The translations under genes were made by a program, and so were the position numbers. Shown here piece by piece: positions 1 to 9,419 of a stretch of DNA of 64,000 nt (its first letter is position 1; every line of letters begins with the position of its first letter). The notes beneath the pieces are model-generated. The model saw nothing but the letters and a program-made list of their open reading frames with translations, searched no databases and was not told the DNA's origin. Origin of the DNA: Erwinia phyllosphaerae (GTDB taxonomy: Bacteria; Pseudomonadota; Gammaproteobacteria; Enterobacterales; Enterobacteriaceae). Location of the stretch: positions 62,001-126,000 of the forward strand of contig NZ_JAHSPF010000008.1 of NCBI RefSeq assembly GCF_019132875.1, given 5' to 3'.

Positions 1-667
1 GCTGGCCGCTGTTGGCCAGACGCTTATATTCTTCATCAATAGCTTCATACTCGCCGGCCACCGGAGCGAACTCGTTCAGCTCTTTCAACTGATACTGCAA
101 CAGCTCGCGGCGCGCTTCACGCTCCTGCGACAGCTGCTGATGCTGGGCCAGAATGCGACAGCTCTGGTTCCACAGGCGGTAGCTCTGCGCCATCTCCTGC
201 ATCAGGCCGTTTTCGCCCGCATAGCCGTCAAGCAGGGTTTTCTGATGCTCCGGCTTCAGCAGCAGCTGATGCGCGTGCTGGCCGTGAATCTGAATCAGTA
301 GCTGACCGAGATCGCGCAGTTGAGAAAGCGGGACAGAGGTGCCGTTAATAAAGCCGCGAGAACGACCGTCGCTGCTGATCACGCGGCGCAGCAAACACTC
401 ATTGCCCTCGTCCAGCTGGTTTTCCACCAGCCAGGCAAGCGCAGAAGGGGTATCTTTTAGCGAAAAGCGGGCACAGAGGTCGGCGCGGGTTGCGCCCTGA
501 CGCACCATATCGGCTTCAGCGCGACCGCCCAGGCAGAGGCCGAGCGCGTCGATGGCAATAGATTTACCCGCGCCGGTTTCGCCGGTAATCGCGGTCATGC
601 CACGCTGAAAATCGATCTCAAGTTCACGAACAATCGCAAAATTACTGATGGTCAGTTGTGCCAGCAT
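1..667 (-). CDS. recN: DNA repair protein RecN (N-terminal part, cut by window edge)
   Basis: SMC-like ATPase that acts early in RecA-dependent repair of double-strand breaks. About 222 N-terminal residues of a protein usually near 550 residues are visible; the rest lies beyond position 1. The Walker A motif GETGAGKS is at residues 29-36, followed by the start of the long coiled-coil arm. The start ATG at 667 gives [10 protein letters not shown], the usual RecN beginning. Two LexA boxes lie just upstream, so it should be SOS-induced, as in E. coli. nadK follows upstream on the same strand, the usual enterobacterial neighbour. The identification is secure; the only truncation is that of the window. 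Confidence 0.96.
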   Translation of the reverse strand, partial: MLAQLTISNFAIVRELEIDFQRGMTAITGETGAGKSIAIDALGLCLGGRAEADMVRQGATRADLCARFSLKDTPSALAWLVENQLDEGNECLLRRVISSDGRSRGFINGTSVPLSQLRDLGQLLIQIHGQHAHQLLLKPEHQKTLLDGYAGENGLMQEMAQSYRLWNQSCRILAQHQQLSQEREARRELLQYQLKELNEFAPVAGEYEAIDEEYKRLANSGQ

Positions 668-677
668 AGAAGCGTTC

Positions 678-693
678 CTGTATGAAAACACAG
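678..693. promoter_or_regulatory. LexA box proximal to recN
   Basis: The 16-bp palindrome reads CTG-TATGAAAACA-CAG, matching the CTG-N10-CAG core of enterobacterial LexA boxes. It begins 11 bp upstream of the recN start codon. The E. coli recN promoter also carries more than one LexA box, so the arrangement fits SOS control of recN. Confidence 0.8.
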
Positions 694-717
694 ATATGGT
701 TTTTCATACAGTATATA

Positions 718-733
718 CTGGTTCTATAACCAG
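718..733. promoter_or_regulatory. LexA box distal to recN
   Basis: The palindrome reads CTG-GTTCTATAAC-CAG, a second CTG-N10-CAG site centred 40 bp from the first. It lies between recN and the 3' end of nadK, so only recN is a plausible target. AT-rich promoter-like sequence (TATACTG and its surroundings) lies between the two boxes. Confidence 0.8.
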
Positions 734-754
734 TAAAGTAGCTGGCAGCGGATT

Positions 755-1633
755 TTAAAACAATTTTTTCGACCAGCCAAGCTTCGAGCTTAACGTGTTG
801 AAGTAATTATAATTTTGCGGATGTATCAAATTCAGATGATCCTCATTACGGCGGATCAGCACGTCTTCCCCTTCCTGAATAGGCAAGGCTATCTGGCTGT
901 CGCAGCTCACTTCTAAATCGCCACGCATGTGCGAAAACTTCAGGCGAATAGTGCTGTTGCTGTTAATGACCAGCGGTCTTGCGGACAGCGTATGTGGGAA
1001 CATCGGCACAATGGCGATAGCGTCCAGTGAAGGCGTCAGGATCGGGCCGCCTGCCGAAAGCGAATAGGCGGTAGAGCCGGTTGGCGTAGAGATAATCAGG
1101 CCGTCAGAACGCTGGGAAAAGGCGAACGTCTCGTCAATATACACTTCGAATTCGATCATGTGGGCGACTTTGCCAGGGTGCAAAACAACCTCATTGATAG
1201 CCGTACCGATACGTGGTTCGCGCCCCTGGCGGCAGACCTGCGCTTCCAGCAGAAAGCGGCTCTCCGTAATGTATTTCCCTTCCAGCACGTCGGCCAGCTG
1301 CTGTTGCGCATTATCGGGATCGAGATCGGTTAAGAAACCCAGATTGCCGCGGTTAATACCGATCACCTTAATGTCGTAGCGCGCCAGCACTCGCGCCGCG
1401 CCTAACATATTGCCGTCGCCGCCCACTACCACGGCCAGATCGGCCTTTTGTCCAATGTCCGACAGCGAGCCGGTTTCCACATCGGCAAGCTTCAGCTCAC
1501 GGGCAATCTGCTGCTCGATGATCACCTGATAGCCCTTTGCCGTCAGCCAGCGATAAAGCATTTCGTGTGTGGTCAGCGCGGTAGGATGGCGCGGATGGCC
1601 CACGATACCGATGCAGTTAAAATGGTTGTTCAT
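755..1633 (-). CDS. nadK: NAD kinase
   Basis: Phosphorylates NAD to NADP in the cytosol using ATP. The protein is 292 residues, the same length as E. coli NadK, and close to it throughout: it begins [19 protein letters not shown], has the GGDGNM catalytic/NAD-binding motif near residues 70-80, and ends [10 protein letters not shown]. The open frame runs further upstream, but ATG at 1633 matches the family start, and the extension overlaps the grpE promoter. It lies between recN (same strand) and grpE (divergent), the typical enterobacterial context. Confidence 0.97.
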   Translation of the reverse strand: MNNHFNCIGIVGHPRHPTALTTHEMLYRWLTAKGYQVIIEQQIARELKLADVETGSLSDIGQKADLAVVVGGDGNMLGAARVLARYDIKVIGINRGNLGFLTDLDPDNAQQQLADVLEGKYITESRFLLEAQVCRQGREPRIGTAINEVVLHPGKVAHMIEFEVYIDETFAFSQRSDGLIISTPTGSTAYSLSAGGPILTPSLDAIAIVPMFPHTLSARPLVINSNSTIRLKFSHMRGDLEVSCDSQIALPIQEGEDVLIRRNEDHLNLIHPQNYNYFNTLSSKLGWSKKLF

Positions 1634-1685
1634 GATGCTGGCATTCCTCATGAGGTAAACTACCTCAGACAATGTGACGGGTTCC

Positions 1686-1714
1686 CTTGAAACCGCAATT
1701 CTGATCCCCATAAT
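1686..1714 (+). promoter_or_regulatory. Sigma-32 heat-shock promoter of grpE
   Basis: The sequence CTTGAAA (1686-1692), a 13-bp spacer and CCCCATAAT (1706-1714) match the sigma-32 consensus CTTGAAA-N11-16-CCCCATNT almost exactly. It lies about 45 bp upstream of the grpE start, where E. coli also has a heat-shock promoter. Confidence 0.88.
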
Positions 1715-1757
1715 AAGCGAACCAGCGAGATGAATGTGCACAAACGCGGAGAAATTC

Positions 1758-2336
1758 ATGAGTAGTAAAGAACAGAACACACCAAACGAGCAAGTCTCAG
1801 ACGATATTGAGATGGAACAGGCCACCCAGGACGCAGAGACGGCAGAAGTGGTGGATCCGCGCGACGAACGCATTGCCGAACTGGAAGCCCAGCTGGCGCA
1901 GGCGCAGGGTGGCGTGCGTGAAGCGCAGCTGCGTGCTCAGGCGGAAATCGAAAATATTCGTCGCCGTACCGAACTGGACGTAGAAAAAGCGCATAAATTT
2001 GCGCTGGAAAAGTTCGCCAACGAGCTGCTGCCGGTGATCGATAGCCTGGAGCGCGCGCTGGAAGTTGCCGACAAAGAAAAGCCGGAACTGGCTGCGATGA
2101 TCGAAGGTATCGATCTGACGCTGAAATCACTGCTTGGTGCGGTGCGTAAGTTTGGCGTAGAAGTCATCGGCGACGTTAACGTGCCGTTTAACCCGGAACT
2201 TCATCAGGCGATGTCGATGATGGAATCCGAAGACGTGGCGCCAAATCACGTGCTGATGGTTATGCAGCGTGGCTATACGCTGAACGGTCGCCTGCTGCGT
2301 CCGGCGATGGTCGCCGTTTCTAAAGCCAAAGGCTAA
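1758..2336 (+). CDS. grpE: Nucleotide exchange factor GrpE
   Basis: Co-chaperone that releases ADP from DnaK in the DnaK-DnaJ-GrpE cycle. 192 residues: an acidic, disordered N-terminus, a long helical/coiled-coil region with the family sequence [20 protein letters not shown], and a C-terminal beta domain ending near [14 protein letters not shown]. The ATG at 1758 gives MSSKEQNTP, like E. coli, and has a GGAG ribosome site just upstream; an earlier in-frame ATG at 1734 is less likely. A sigma-32 promoter precedes it and a strong hairpin terminator follows. Confidence 0.97.
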   Translation: MSSKEQNTPNEQVSDDIEMEQATQDAETAEVVDPRDERIAELEAQLAQAQGGVREAQLRAQAEIENIRRRTELDVEKAHKFALEKFANELLPVIDSLERALEVADKEKPELAAMIEGIDLTLKSLLGAVRKFGVEVIGDVNVPFNPELHQAMSMMESEDVAPNHVLMVMQRGYTLNGRLLRPAMVAVSKAKG

Positions 2337-2384
2337 AACCGGTCATCACTGACGACGCGGTTAACGTCTCAAAGCCTGAATAAT

Positions 2385-2434
2385 AAACTGCACCCCAAAA
2401 GTTGGCTGGCCAACTGAGTAAGGTGCAGTTTTTT
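2385..2434 (+). terminator. Terminator after grpE with nested palindrome
   Basis: AAACTGCACC (2385-2394) pairs with GGTGCAGTTT (2422-2431), followed by a T-run to 2434. The loop contains a second palindrome, GTTGG-CTGG-CCAAC (2401-2414). It would end grpE transcription just before the convergent ung gene. The segment ACTGCACCCCAAAAGTTGG also looks like the terminal repeat of some IS3-family elements, so this could be a relic of an insertion sequence adopted as a terminator. That last point is speculative. Confidence 0.72.
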
Positions 2435-2452
2435 AATGCCGAAAGCCGGGTC

Positions 2453-3133
2453 TTACTCAGGTAAAACCGGCGTCCAGTCGATCGGCTTTTCGCCGTGCTG
2501 CTCCAGCCATTCGTTGGTCTGAGAGAAATGCGCGCAGCCAAAGAAGCCACGGTGGGCAGAAAGGGGAGAAGGGTGGGGCGCCTGCAATACGTGATGGCGC
2601 TCGCGATCGATAATGCTGCCTTTTTTCTGCGCGTGCGAACCCCACAGCAAAAACACCACGTTCTCGCGATTTTCATTAATAGCGGCAATAACGCGATCGG
2701 TAAAAGTTTCCCAGCCAAAGCGAGCGTGCGAATGCGCCTGTCCCGCCTCTACCGTTAACACGGTATTCAACAGCAGCACGCCCTGGCGCGCCCAGCTTTC
2801 CAGAAAGCCGTGGTTCGGGCGCTGGAATCCCGGAATATCGGTCACCAGTTCTTTATACATATTAACCAGCGAAGGCGGTACGGCCACGCCAGGCAACACG
2901 GAAAACGCCAGCCCGTGAGCCTGATTCGGCCCGTGATAAGGATCCTGACCCAGAATCACCACTTTGACATCGCCCAGCTCCGTCAGGCGAAAAGCATTAA
3001 ACACGTCTTTCTGTGGGGGATAGACGGTTTTGCCCGCCGCGCGTTCGTTCGCCACCATCGACAGCGTTTCAATGAAGTAAGGTTTTTCTTTTTCCTCGGC
3101 CAGCACGTCGTGCCAGGTCAATGCGTTGCCCAT
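2453..3133 (-). CDS. ung: Uracil-DNA glycosylase
   Basis: Removes uracil from DNA and starts base-excision repair. 226 residues. The water-activating loop GQDPYHG is at residues 62-68 with catalytic Asp64, and the DNA-binding loop [10 protein letters not shown] follows near residue 187. The ATG at 3133 gives [15 protein letters not shown], which matches the E. coli protein and has an AGGCGG-like ribosome site; the upstream in-frame extension is unlikely. It is convergent with grpE, a junction not found in E. coli, where ung sits beside grcA but far from grpE. Confidence 0.97.
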   Translation of the reverse strand: MGNALTWHDVLAEEKEKPYFIETLSMVANERAAGKTVYPPQKDVFNAFRLTELGDVKVVILGQDPYHGPNQAHGLAFSVLPGVAVPPSLVNMYKELVTDIPGFQRPNHGFLESWARQGVLLLNTVLTVEAGQAHSHARFGWETFTDRVIAAINENRENVVFLLWGSHAQKKGSIIDRERHHVLQAPHPSPLSAHRGFFGCAHFSQTNEWLEQHGEKPIDWTPVLPE

Positions 3134-3287
3134 CTCCGCCTCCTTTAGAGTAATCAGCGGGTAGCTTAACGCGGATCGCCACCGTGACAAACTTAAAATA
3201 AATTTTAAATTTACAAAATAGTTTTGTAATCAATGCGTGATAAATCATCGGGTTGATGACCCAGGACAAATAAGAACAGGGTCATTT

Positions 3288-3301
3288 TTGATTTTGGTCA
3301 A
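3288..3301 (+). promoter_or_regulatory. FNR box in the grcA promoter
   Basis: TTGAT-TTTG-GTCAA is a near-perfect FNR site (consensus TTGAT-N4-ATCAA). A TATA-like -10 element lies at about 3323-3329, which places the FNR site near -41, a class II activator position. Anaerobic induction by FNR is known for E. coli grcA (yfiD). The exact start of transcription is inferred. Confidence 0.8.
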
Positions 3302-3393
3302 AATGGTTGCGGTGAGGGACTGTTATATAAGTGACCGTAGATCAATTTCTATTTGCTGACGCTTCGTCAGTAAAAATAGCCTGGGAGGCAATA

Positions 3394-3777
3394 ATGATTT
3401 CCGGAATTCAGATTACCAAAGCGAATAATCCTGCTCTGCTGAACTCTTTCTGGCTGCTTGATGATGAGCGCGCAGAAGCCCGCTGCGTCTGCGCTAAAGC
3501 CGATTATCAGGAAGACCAGATTGTTGCGGTCAGCGACCTTGGCCAGATCGAATACCGCGATGTTCCGCTGGACGTGCAGCCTCAGGTACGGGTAGAAGGC
3601 GGTCAGCATCTGAATGTAAACGTGCTGCGTCGTGAAACGCTGGAAGAGGCCGTTAAGCATCCGGAAAAGTATCCGCAGCTGACCATTCGCGTTTCTGGCT
3701 ATGCGGTGCGCTTTAATTCTTTGACGCCAGAGCAGCAGCGCGACGTTATTGCCCGCACCTTTACCGAAAGTTTGTAA
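3394..3777 (+). CDS. grcA: Autonomous glycyl radical cofactor GrcA
   Basis: Small glycyl-radical protein that replaces the oxygen-damaged C-terminal part of pyruvate formate-lyase and restores its activity. 127 residues, the same length as E. coli GrcA (YfiD). The radical-bearing Gly102 is in [11 protein letters not shown], and the sequence ends [20 protein letters not shown] like the PFL C-terminus. ATG at 3394 is preceded by GGGAGG. An upstream in-frame extension from 3331 lies inside the promoter and is rejected. It stands alone between divergent ung and convergent srmB, with an FNR box upstream and a bidirectional terminator downstream. Confidence 0.97.
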   Translation: MISGIQITKANNPALLNSFWLLDDERAEARCVCAKADYQEDQIVAVSDLGQIEYRDVPLDVQPQVRVEGGQHLNVNVLRRETLEEAVKHPEKYPQLTIRVSGYAVRFNSLTPEQQRDVIARTFTESL

Positions 3778-3963
3778 TAAACGCGAAGGATTGTGCCAGC
3801 AGCGCCGGGATAACTTGCCTGGCGGTGTAAATAACATCAGGGAAGAAAAAGCGTTATTTATTGAAAAATAACGGTTGTTTATAAAACAAGAAAGGCTGTT
3901 GACGTTTAAACAGGTGTTTGAAGGAAAAGCTAAACTTAACGCACAAAAAGTTTCAGTTATGTA

Positions 3964-3997
3964 ATAAAAAAACCGCCTGATAAAGGCGGTTTTTTTG
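3964..3997. terminator. Bidirectional terminator between grcA and srmB
   Basis: An A-run, AACCGCC (3971-3977), short loop, GGCGGTT and a T-run form a symmetric hairpin usable on both strands. It separates the convergent genes grcA and srmB. Confidence 0.9.
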
Positions 3998-4010
3998 TGG
4001 TGCGGTTTAC

Positions 4011-5342
4011 TTATTCAGCGCTATCGGTTTTTGGTGCGGCGCTTGGCTTACGACGCTTGCCGATATTTTTGGCATCGCGATGGCGTTTCTTCACGCGCGG
4101 CTTGTCGTCGCTCTGTTTCTTTTCTTTCTCTTCTTTACGCTTCGCCAGCACTTTCTTGGACGGCTTGCCGTTCAGCTTCTCGCTTGGTGTACGCGTGGTC
4201 GGACGCAGTTCGTCAATGGTGCGCGCTTTCAGCGGCTCATTGATATAGCGGCTGATTTTGCCCAGCAGCAGGTGGTCATGTGCCTCAACCAAAGAGATAG
4301 CCACGCCTTTTTTACCTGCGCGACCGGTACGGCCGATACGGTGCAGATAAGTGTCGGCGGTGCGCGGCAGGTCAAAGTTGAAAACGTGGCTGACGTCATC
4401 AATATCAATACCGCGCGCGGCCACGTCGGTTGCCACCAGCACGTTTACACGGCCGTCAACAACGCGCTTGATCGCTTCGTTACGCTTGAACTGCTCCAGC
4501 TCGCCTTCCAGATAGCTGGTGTTGATACCGGCCTCGCGCAGCCAGCCGCACAGCTCATGCACGCGCTCGCGCTTACGAACAAAGATCACGGAACGGGTAA
4601 CTTCCGGCTGCTGTAACAGGTGCAGCAGCAGCGCGGTTTTGTGCTTCACATCGTCAGCACGGTAATACCACTGCTGGATTTTTTTACGCTCGCGCCGCGC
4701 CGGATCCGCTTCGATTTCTACCGGATCGTTCAGCAGACGCTCGGAGAAGTCTTTAATCGCATCACCTTCCAGCGTGGCGGAAAACAGCAGCGTTTGCTTG
4801 CGCCAGCGGGTTTCTGCAGCAATGGTTTCGATATCCTGGGCAAAGCCCATATCGAGCATGCGGTCGGCTTCATCCAGAATCAGCGTTTCCACCGCGCGGC
4901 AGTCAAAGTTTTCTTCTTTGATGTACTGCAGCAGGCGGCCGGTGGTCGCTACCACCACGTCCTGGTTTTCGCTGAACACTTCCGCATGGTTCATATAGGC
5001 CACGCCGCCAGTGATCGTTGCGATATCCAGATGGGTATTTTTTGCCAGCTCGCGTGCCTGATCGGCAACCTGCATTGCCAGTTCACGCGTTGGCGTCAGG
5101 ATCAGGATACGCGGCGGGCCAGATTTTTTGCGCGGGAAGTCCAGCAGATGCTGGAGCACGGGCAGTAGATAAGCCGCGGTTTTGCCTGTACCTGTTGGTG
5201 CCGAACCCAGAACGTCGCGACCCTCCAGTGCAGGCGGGATCGCAGCGGCCTGGATTGCCGTGGGGCGCGTGAAGCCCTTTTCCTGCAGGGCACCCAGCAG
5301 GCTTTCATCAAGTTCGAGTTCGGAAAAAGTGGTTACAGTCAT
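4011..5342 (-). CDS. srmB: ATP-dependent RNA helicase SrmB
   Basis: DEAD-box helicase that assists early assembly of the 50S ribosomal subunit. 443 residues. The Q-motif region is at residues 23-31, Walker A GTGKT at 51-55, DEAD at 157-160, SAT near 190, and the [10 protein letters not shown] motif VI in the second RecA domain; a basic C-terminal tail rich in Lys and Arg follows, with [17 protein letters not shown] as in E. coli SrmB. Start and length match the family. It is divergent from trmN6 and convergent with grcA, as in E. coli. Confidence 0.97.
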   Translation of the reverse strand: MTVTTFSELELDESLLGALQEKGFTRPTAIQAAAIPPALEGRDVLGSAPTGTGKTAAYLLPVLQHLLDFPRKKSGPPRILILTPTRELAMQVADQARELAKNTHLDIATITGGVAYMNHAEVFSENQDVVVATTGRLLQYIKEENFDCRAVETLILDEADRMLDMGFAQDIETIAAETRWRKQTLLFSATLEGDAIKDFSERLLNDPVEIEADPARRERKKIQQWYYRADDVKHKTALLLHLLQQPEVTRSVIFVRKRERVHELCGWLREAGINTSYLEGELEQFKRNEAIKRVVDGRVNVLVATDVAARGIDIDDVSHVFNFDLPRTADTYLHRIGRTGRAGKKGVAISLVEAHDHLLLGKISRYINEPLKARTIDELRPTTRTPSEKLNGKPSKKVLAKRKEEKEKKQSDDKPRVKKRHRDAKNIGKRRKPSAAPKTDSAE

Positions 5343-5474
5343 GGTCTACCTCAGTTTGGGGCGCTGATTATAGACAGATTGCGCACGATCTTCATCTGTT
5401 TGTGTAGAATGAATGACTTTTCCTTACATCTCAATTGTCCTATGCTAGCGCCGTTTCCCTTTCAGGTCGGTCAA

Positions 5475-6212
5475 ATGTCTCAACAAAAAGCGGTATTGCG
5501 CGCTAACGGCTTTACCTTCAAACAATTTTTTGTCGCTCACGATCGCTGCGCCATGAAAGTCGGCACCGACGGCGTACTGCTGGGCGCATGGGCACCCATT
5601 GCGGGCGCGACAAGCGTACTGGATATCGGTACCGGCAGCGGTCTGATTGCGCTGATGCTGGCACAGCGTACGGGCGAAAACGTCGCCATCGACGCCGTAG
5701 AGCTGGATGAGCAGGCGGCCAGCCAGGCGCAGGAGAATGCGCTGTCGTCGCCCTGGGCCAGCCGCATACGGATTTACCAGGATGACATTCGCCACTGGAC
5801 CAAAGGGTGCGAACGTCGCTACTCGTTAATCGTCAGCAATCCGCCTTATTTTATTCCCGGCAGCGAGTGCGCCACGCCTGAACGCGCTTCTGCCCGCTAC
5901 ACCACGGACCTGACTCACGACGTTTTACTCTCCTGCGCTGAAGATCTCATTACGGAAGAGGGCTTTTTCTGCGTAGTGCTGCCGACAGCGGCGGGCGACA
6001 GGCTGGTGGAGCTGGCGCAACAGCACGGCTGGCATTTGCGCTACCGGACAGACATTGCCGATAACGATAACCGGCCGCCAAACCGCGTTCTGCTGGCGCT
6101 TTCGCCTGCGTCCGGCGAACCGTTTCTGGACCGGATGACGATACGCGGGCCGGATCAGCATTATTCAGAGGCGCACTGTAGCCTGACCCGCGATTTTTAT
6201 CTTTTTCGCTAA
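5475..6212 (+). CDS. trmN: tRNA1(Val) (adenine-37-N6)-methyltransferase TrmN6 (YfiC)
   Basis: SAM-dependent methyltransferase that makes m6A37 in valine tRNA. 245 residues, the same as the E. coli protein. It shows the SAM-binding [17 protein letters not shown] motif near residue 50 and the NPPY catalytic motif of N6-adenine methyltransferases in [10 protein letters not shown]. The start ATG at 5475 gives [18 protein letters not shown]; the longer frame from 5379 is unlikely because it covers the srmB promoter region. Its stop abuts the convergent nadB stop with no gap. Confidence 0.95.
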   Translation: MSQQKAVLRANGFTFKQFFVAHDRCAMKVGTDGVLLGAWAPIAGATSVLDIGTGSGLIALMLAQRTGENVAIDAVELDEQAASQAQENALSSPWASRIRIYQDDIRHWTKGCERRYSLIVSNPPYFIPGSECATPERASARYTTDLTHDVLLSCAEDLITEEGFFCVVLPTAAGDRLVELAQQHGWHLRYRTDIADNDNRPPNRVLLALSPASGEPFLDRMTIRGPDQHYSEAHCSLTRDFYLFR

Positions 6213-7805
6213 TCAGGGCGTCAGGATCGTCGGCCTGGCTTCCGGCAGCTGCTGCGGATAATCCAGCGTATAGTGCAGGCCACGGCTCTCTTTTCGTTCC
6301 ATCGCGCAGCGCACCATCAGTTCCGCCACCAGCACCAGATTTCGTAACTCCAGCAGGTTATTGGAGATGCGGAAGTGAACGTAATACTCTTCAATCTCCT
6401 GCTGGAGCAGGTTAATACGGCGCAATGCCCGCTCCAGTCGCCTGGTGGTGCGCACTATCCCTACATAGTCCCACATAAATAGCCGCAGCTCGTGCCAGTT
6501 GTGCTGGATGATAACGCGCTCATCTGAATCATCGACGCGGCTTTCATCCCAGGCTGGCAAATCTTCAACGGTGGGCACCTGCTTAAGATATTCAGCAATA
6601 TCTTCTGCCGCCGACCAGCCGTAAACCAGGCATTCAAGCAGCGAATTGGAAGCCAGCCGGTTTGCGCCATGCAGGCCGGTGTAGCTGACTTCGCCAATGG
6701 CGTACAGCCCGCTAAGATCGGTGCGCCCGTGATGATCGACCATTACGCCGCCGCAAGTGTAGTGAGCAGCAGGCACAATCGGAATGGGTTCTTTCGTCAA
6801 ATCAAAACCCAGCGTGCTTAGCTTTTCTGCGATGGTTGGAAAGTGCGCCAGAATAAAATCAGCCGGTTTATGGCTGATGTCCAGATACATGCAGTCCGCG
6901 CCCAGCCGTTTCATTTCATGGTCGATGGCGCGGGCAACGATATCGCGCGGGGCCAGCTCGGCGCGCGGATCGAAGTCGGGCATAAAGCGCGTGCCGTCGG
7001 GGCGTTTTAAGAGGGCGCCTTCACCACGTAGCGCCTCCGTCAACAGAAAATTTCTGGCTTCCGGATGAAACAGGCAGGTTGGATGGAACTGGTTAAACTC
7101 CAGATTGGCTACGCGACAGCCTGCACGCCAGGCCATTGCAATGCCGTCGCCGGAGGCCACGTCCGGGTTAGTGGTGTACTGGTAAACCTTGGCGGCTCCG
7201 CCCGTCGCCAGCACCACGACGCGAGCGCGGCAGGTTTCTACTTTTTCGCGTTTTCGGTTCCAGATATAAGCGCCCACCACACGGCGTTCGCCGGGAAAAC
7301 CTGGCTTATCGGAAGCAATCAAATCCACAGCGTTGCTGCGCTCAATAATGTGAATTGAAGGATGACTAAGCGCCTGGCTGACCAGCGTGGTTTCTACAGC
7401 GCGACCGGTGGCATCCGCGCTGTGCAGAATGCGCCGATGGCTGTGACCGCCTTCGCGCGTCAGGTGGTAGGTATCCTGCGAGTTTTCTTTATCGAACAGC
7501 ACGCCATTATCAATCAACCACTGTACGCAGTGGCGGGCGTTGCTGGCGATAAAGGAAACCGCTTCACGGTCGCAAAGCCCATCACCGGCAATCAGCGTGT
7601 CTTCAACATGTGATTCGATACTGTCGGTTTCATCAAACACGGCCGCGATGCCGCCCTGGGCGTAAAAAGTAGATCCTTCGCTGACCGGCCCTTTACTTAA
7701 AACAATGACCTGATGCTTTTCTGCAAGGCGCAGCGCCAGTGAAAGACCGGCCGCGCCGCTGCCAATAACCAACACGTCACAACTATACTCAGAAGATAAG
7801 CTCAT
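6213..7805 (-). CDS. nadB: L-aspartate oxidase NadB
   Basis: FAD flavoenzyme that oxidises L-aspartate to iminoaspartate, the first step of de novo NAD synthesis; NadA uses the product. 530 residues, slightly shorter than E. coli (540). FAD motif [20 protein letters not shown] is at the N-terminus; the EGGHSHRRI and [13 protein letters not shown] motifs of the fumarate-reductase-like flavoprotein family are present. ATG at 7805 gives [17 protein letters not shown], matching the family start, although no good ribosome site precedes it because a NadR box occupies that sequence. It is divergent from rpoE, as in E. coli. Confidence 0.96.
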   Translation of the reverse strand: MSLSSEYSCDVLVIGSGAAGLSLALRLAEKHQVIVLSKGPVSEGSTFYAQGGIAAVFDETDSIESHVEDTLIAGDGLCDREAVSFIASNARHCVQWLIDNGVLFDKENSQDTYHLTREGGHSHRRILHSADATGRAVETTLVSQALSHPSIHIIERSNAVDLIASDKPGFPGERRVVGAYIWNRKREKVETCRARVVVLATGGAAKVYQYTTNPDVASGDGIAMAWRAGCRVANLEFNQFHPTCLFHPEARNFLLTEALRGEGALLKRPDGTRFMPDFDPRAELAPRDIVARAIDHEMKRLGADCMYLDISHKPADFILAHFPTIAEKLSTLGFDLTKEPIPIVPAAHYTCGGVMVDHHGRTDLSGLYAIGEVSYTGLHGANRLASNSLLECLVYGWSAAEDIAEYLKQVPTVEDLPAWDESRVDDSDERVIIQHNWHELRLFMWDYVGIVRTTRRLERALRRINLLQQEIEEYYVHFRISNNLLELRNLVLVAELMVRCAMERKESRGLHYTLDYPQQLPEARPTILTP

Positions 7806-7807
7806 AG

Positions 7808-7825
7808 TGTTTAATTTACTAAACA
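7808..7825. promoter_or_regulatory. NadR operator of nadB
   Basis: TGTTTA-ATTTAC-TAAACA is a perfect inverted repeat of the NadR (NAD-responsive repressor) half-site. It lies 2 bp upstream of the nadB start codon and just downstream of a promoter-like TATGCT on the minus strand (complement of 7838-7843), so NadR would block nadB transcription when NAD is plentiful. Confidence 0.87.
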
Positions 7826-8061
7826 GGTTGTTTGTTGAGCATAGCGCCGATCGCCGCGGGTAAAAAGGTTTTTTTCCAGGCAATCGGAAAATAAGCGGAC
7901 GTAGCGCGGTTCAGACTGGCCCGAAAAAAGCGCGGGGTTGTGTATTTAATTTTGTAGCGGTTTATTATGATGAACGCGCAAGATTTTAACGTGAAAAAGC
8001 GCCCTTCATAGAGTACTCTGCGGCGATGCCATACATGACACCGCAAATATAACGGCGCAAC

Positions 8062-8089
8062 GGAACTTTACTCATGACCATCACTCTAA
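8062..8089 (+). promoter_or_regulatory. Sigma-E promoter driving rpoE-rseABC
   Basis: GGAACTT (8062-8068), a 16-bp spacer and TCTAA (8085-8089) match the sigma-E consensus GGAACTT-N15-19-TCTRA. It supports autoregulation of rpoE, as known in E. coli. The -10 element lies inside the rseD reading frame, so this transcript starts downstream of the rseD ATG. Confidence 0.85.
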
Positions 8090-8169
8090 GCGCATGCTTG
8101 CTCAATTATGAGTTACGGGTAGTTCGTACAGGCGTGGAAAAAGATTTGGGGAGACATTACCTCGGATGA
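8074..8169 (+). CDS. rseD: rpoE leader peptide RseD-like
   Basis: A 31-codon frame from ATG 8074 to TGA 8169, overlapping the rpoE ATG (8166) in the arrangement ATGA. Its C-terminus GRHYLG matches E. coli RseD (GRLYLG), a 51-residue leader whose translation is coupled to that of rpoE. An in-frame TAA about 27 bp upstream of the ATG means no longer version exists here. Because the sigma-E -10 element (8085-8089) falls inside the frame, only transcripts from further upstream could carry the full peptide. The gene is short, so conservation of the tail and the overlap are the main support. Confidence 0.6.
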   Translation: MTITLSACLLNYELRVVRTGVEKDLGRHYLG

Positions 8170-8741
8170 GCGAGCAGTTAACGGATCAGGTTCTCGTAGA
8201 GCGAGTTCAGAAAGGAGATCAGCGGTCATTCAATTTACTGGTAGTGCGCTATCAGCATAAAGTGGCGAGCCTGGTGTCCCGCTATGTGCCCTCAGGAGAC
8301 GTACCTGATGTAGTGCAGGAATCATTTATTAAAGCCTATCGCGCGCTGGAGTCATTTCGCGGGGATAGCGCTTTTTATACCTGGCTCTATCGAATCGCCG
8401 TCAATACGGCAAAAAATTATCTGGTTGCTCAGGGGCGTCGACCGCCGGCCAGCGATGTGGACGCTATTGATGCGGAAAACTTCGAAAGTGCTGGCGCGTT
8501 AAAAGAAATATCGAACCCTGAGAACTTAATGTTGTCGGAAGAATTGAAACAGATGGTTTTTCGCACCATCGAGACGCTGCCTGAAGATCTTCGCATGGCG
8601 ATTACGCTGCGCGAGCTGGATGGGCTGAGCTATGAAGAGATAGCCGTCATCATGGCGTGTCCGGTGGGGACGGTTCGCTCGCGCATATTTCGCGCGCGCG
8701 AAGCCATTGATAATAAAATTCAACCGCTTATCCAACGTTGA
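8166..8741 (+). CDS. rpoE: RNA polymerase sigma-E factor
   Basis: ECF sigma factor of the envelope stress response, which directs transcription of genes for outer-membrane protein and LPS quality control. 191 residues, nearly identical to E. coli RpoE: region 2 includes FRGDSAFYTWLYRIAVNTAKN and region 4 the helix-turn-helix GLSYEEIAVIMACPVGTVRSR. It heads the operon rpoE-rseA-rseB-rseC, is autoregulated through a sigma-E promoter, and is held at the membrane by RseA. Confidence 0.98.
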   Translation: MSEQLTDQVLVERVQKGDQRSFNLLVVRYQHKVASLVSRYVPSGDVPDVVQESFIKAYRALESFRGDSAFYTWLYRIAVNTAKNYLVAQGRRPPASDVDAIDAENFESAGALKEISNPENLMLSEELKQMVFRTIETLPEDLRMAITLRELDGLSYEEIAVIMACPVGTVRSRIFRAREAIDNKIQPLIQR

Positions 8742-8771
8742 CGTGAGCGGATACAGGAAGGGTACTGAGGC

Positions 8772-9419
8772 ATGCAGAAAGAACAACTTTCCGCTTTAAT
8801 GGACGGCGAAACGTTAGACAGTGAAGTTTTGTCCGCATTGTCTGAAGACGCCGCGCTGCAAAAACAATGGGAAAGCTATCATCTTATCCGCGATACCCTG
8901 CGGGGCGATGTTGCGCCGGTTATGCATTTCGATATCGCTGCGCGTGTTGCTGCCGCTATCGAAAACGAACCCGTTAAAAACAGCAGCACGCCGCTCATTC
9001 CAGAAGCGCAGCCAACGCCAGAGCACTATGGCAAAATGCCGTTCTGGCACAAGGTCCGCCCGTGGGCGGCACAGATTACCCAGGTTGGCGTAGCCGCCTG
9101 CGTGTCGCTGGCGGTGATTGTCGGCGTGCAGCACTATAATCAGCCGCAGGAAGGGCAGTCCCAGTCGGAAGCACCGGTGTTTAACACGCTGCCGATGATG
9201 GGCCAGGCTTCTCCGGTTAGCCTGGGCGTGCCTTCTGAGTCAAGCAGCAATGCGCCGCAGCAGGTACAGGATCAGCGTCGTCGCGTTAACGCTATGCTGC
9301 AGGACTACGAACTGCAGCGCCGTCTGCATTCTGACAGCCTGCAGTTTGAGCAGACCCCTGGACAGCAGGCCGCCGTTCAGGTTCCGGGTAACCAGTCGTT
9401 AGGAATTCAGCAGCAGTAA
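8772..9419 (+). CDS. rseA: Anti-sigma-E factor RseA
   Basis: Single-pass inner-membrane protein that binds sigma-E through its cytoplasmic N-terminal domain. 215 residues: residues 1-66 bind sigma-E (MQKEQLSALMDGETLDSE), one membrane helix lies near residues 100-118, and the periplasmic part carries SPVSLGVPSE, which contains the DegS cleavage point known in E. coli. RseP then cuts in the membrane. The stop overlaps the rseB start (TAATG). Confidence 0.96.
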   Translation: MQKEQLSALMDGETLDSEVLSALSEDAALQKQWESYHLIRDTLRGDVAPVMHFDIAARVAAAIENEPVKNSSTPLIPEAQPTPEHYGKMPFWHKVRPWAAQITQVGVAACVSLAVIVGVQHYNQPQEGQSQSEAPVFNTLPMMGQASPVSLGVPSESSSNAPQQVQDQRRRVNAMLQDYELQRRLHSDSLQFEQTPGQQAAVQVPGNQSLGIQQQ

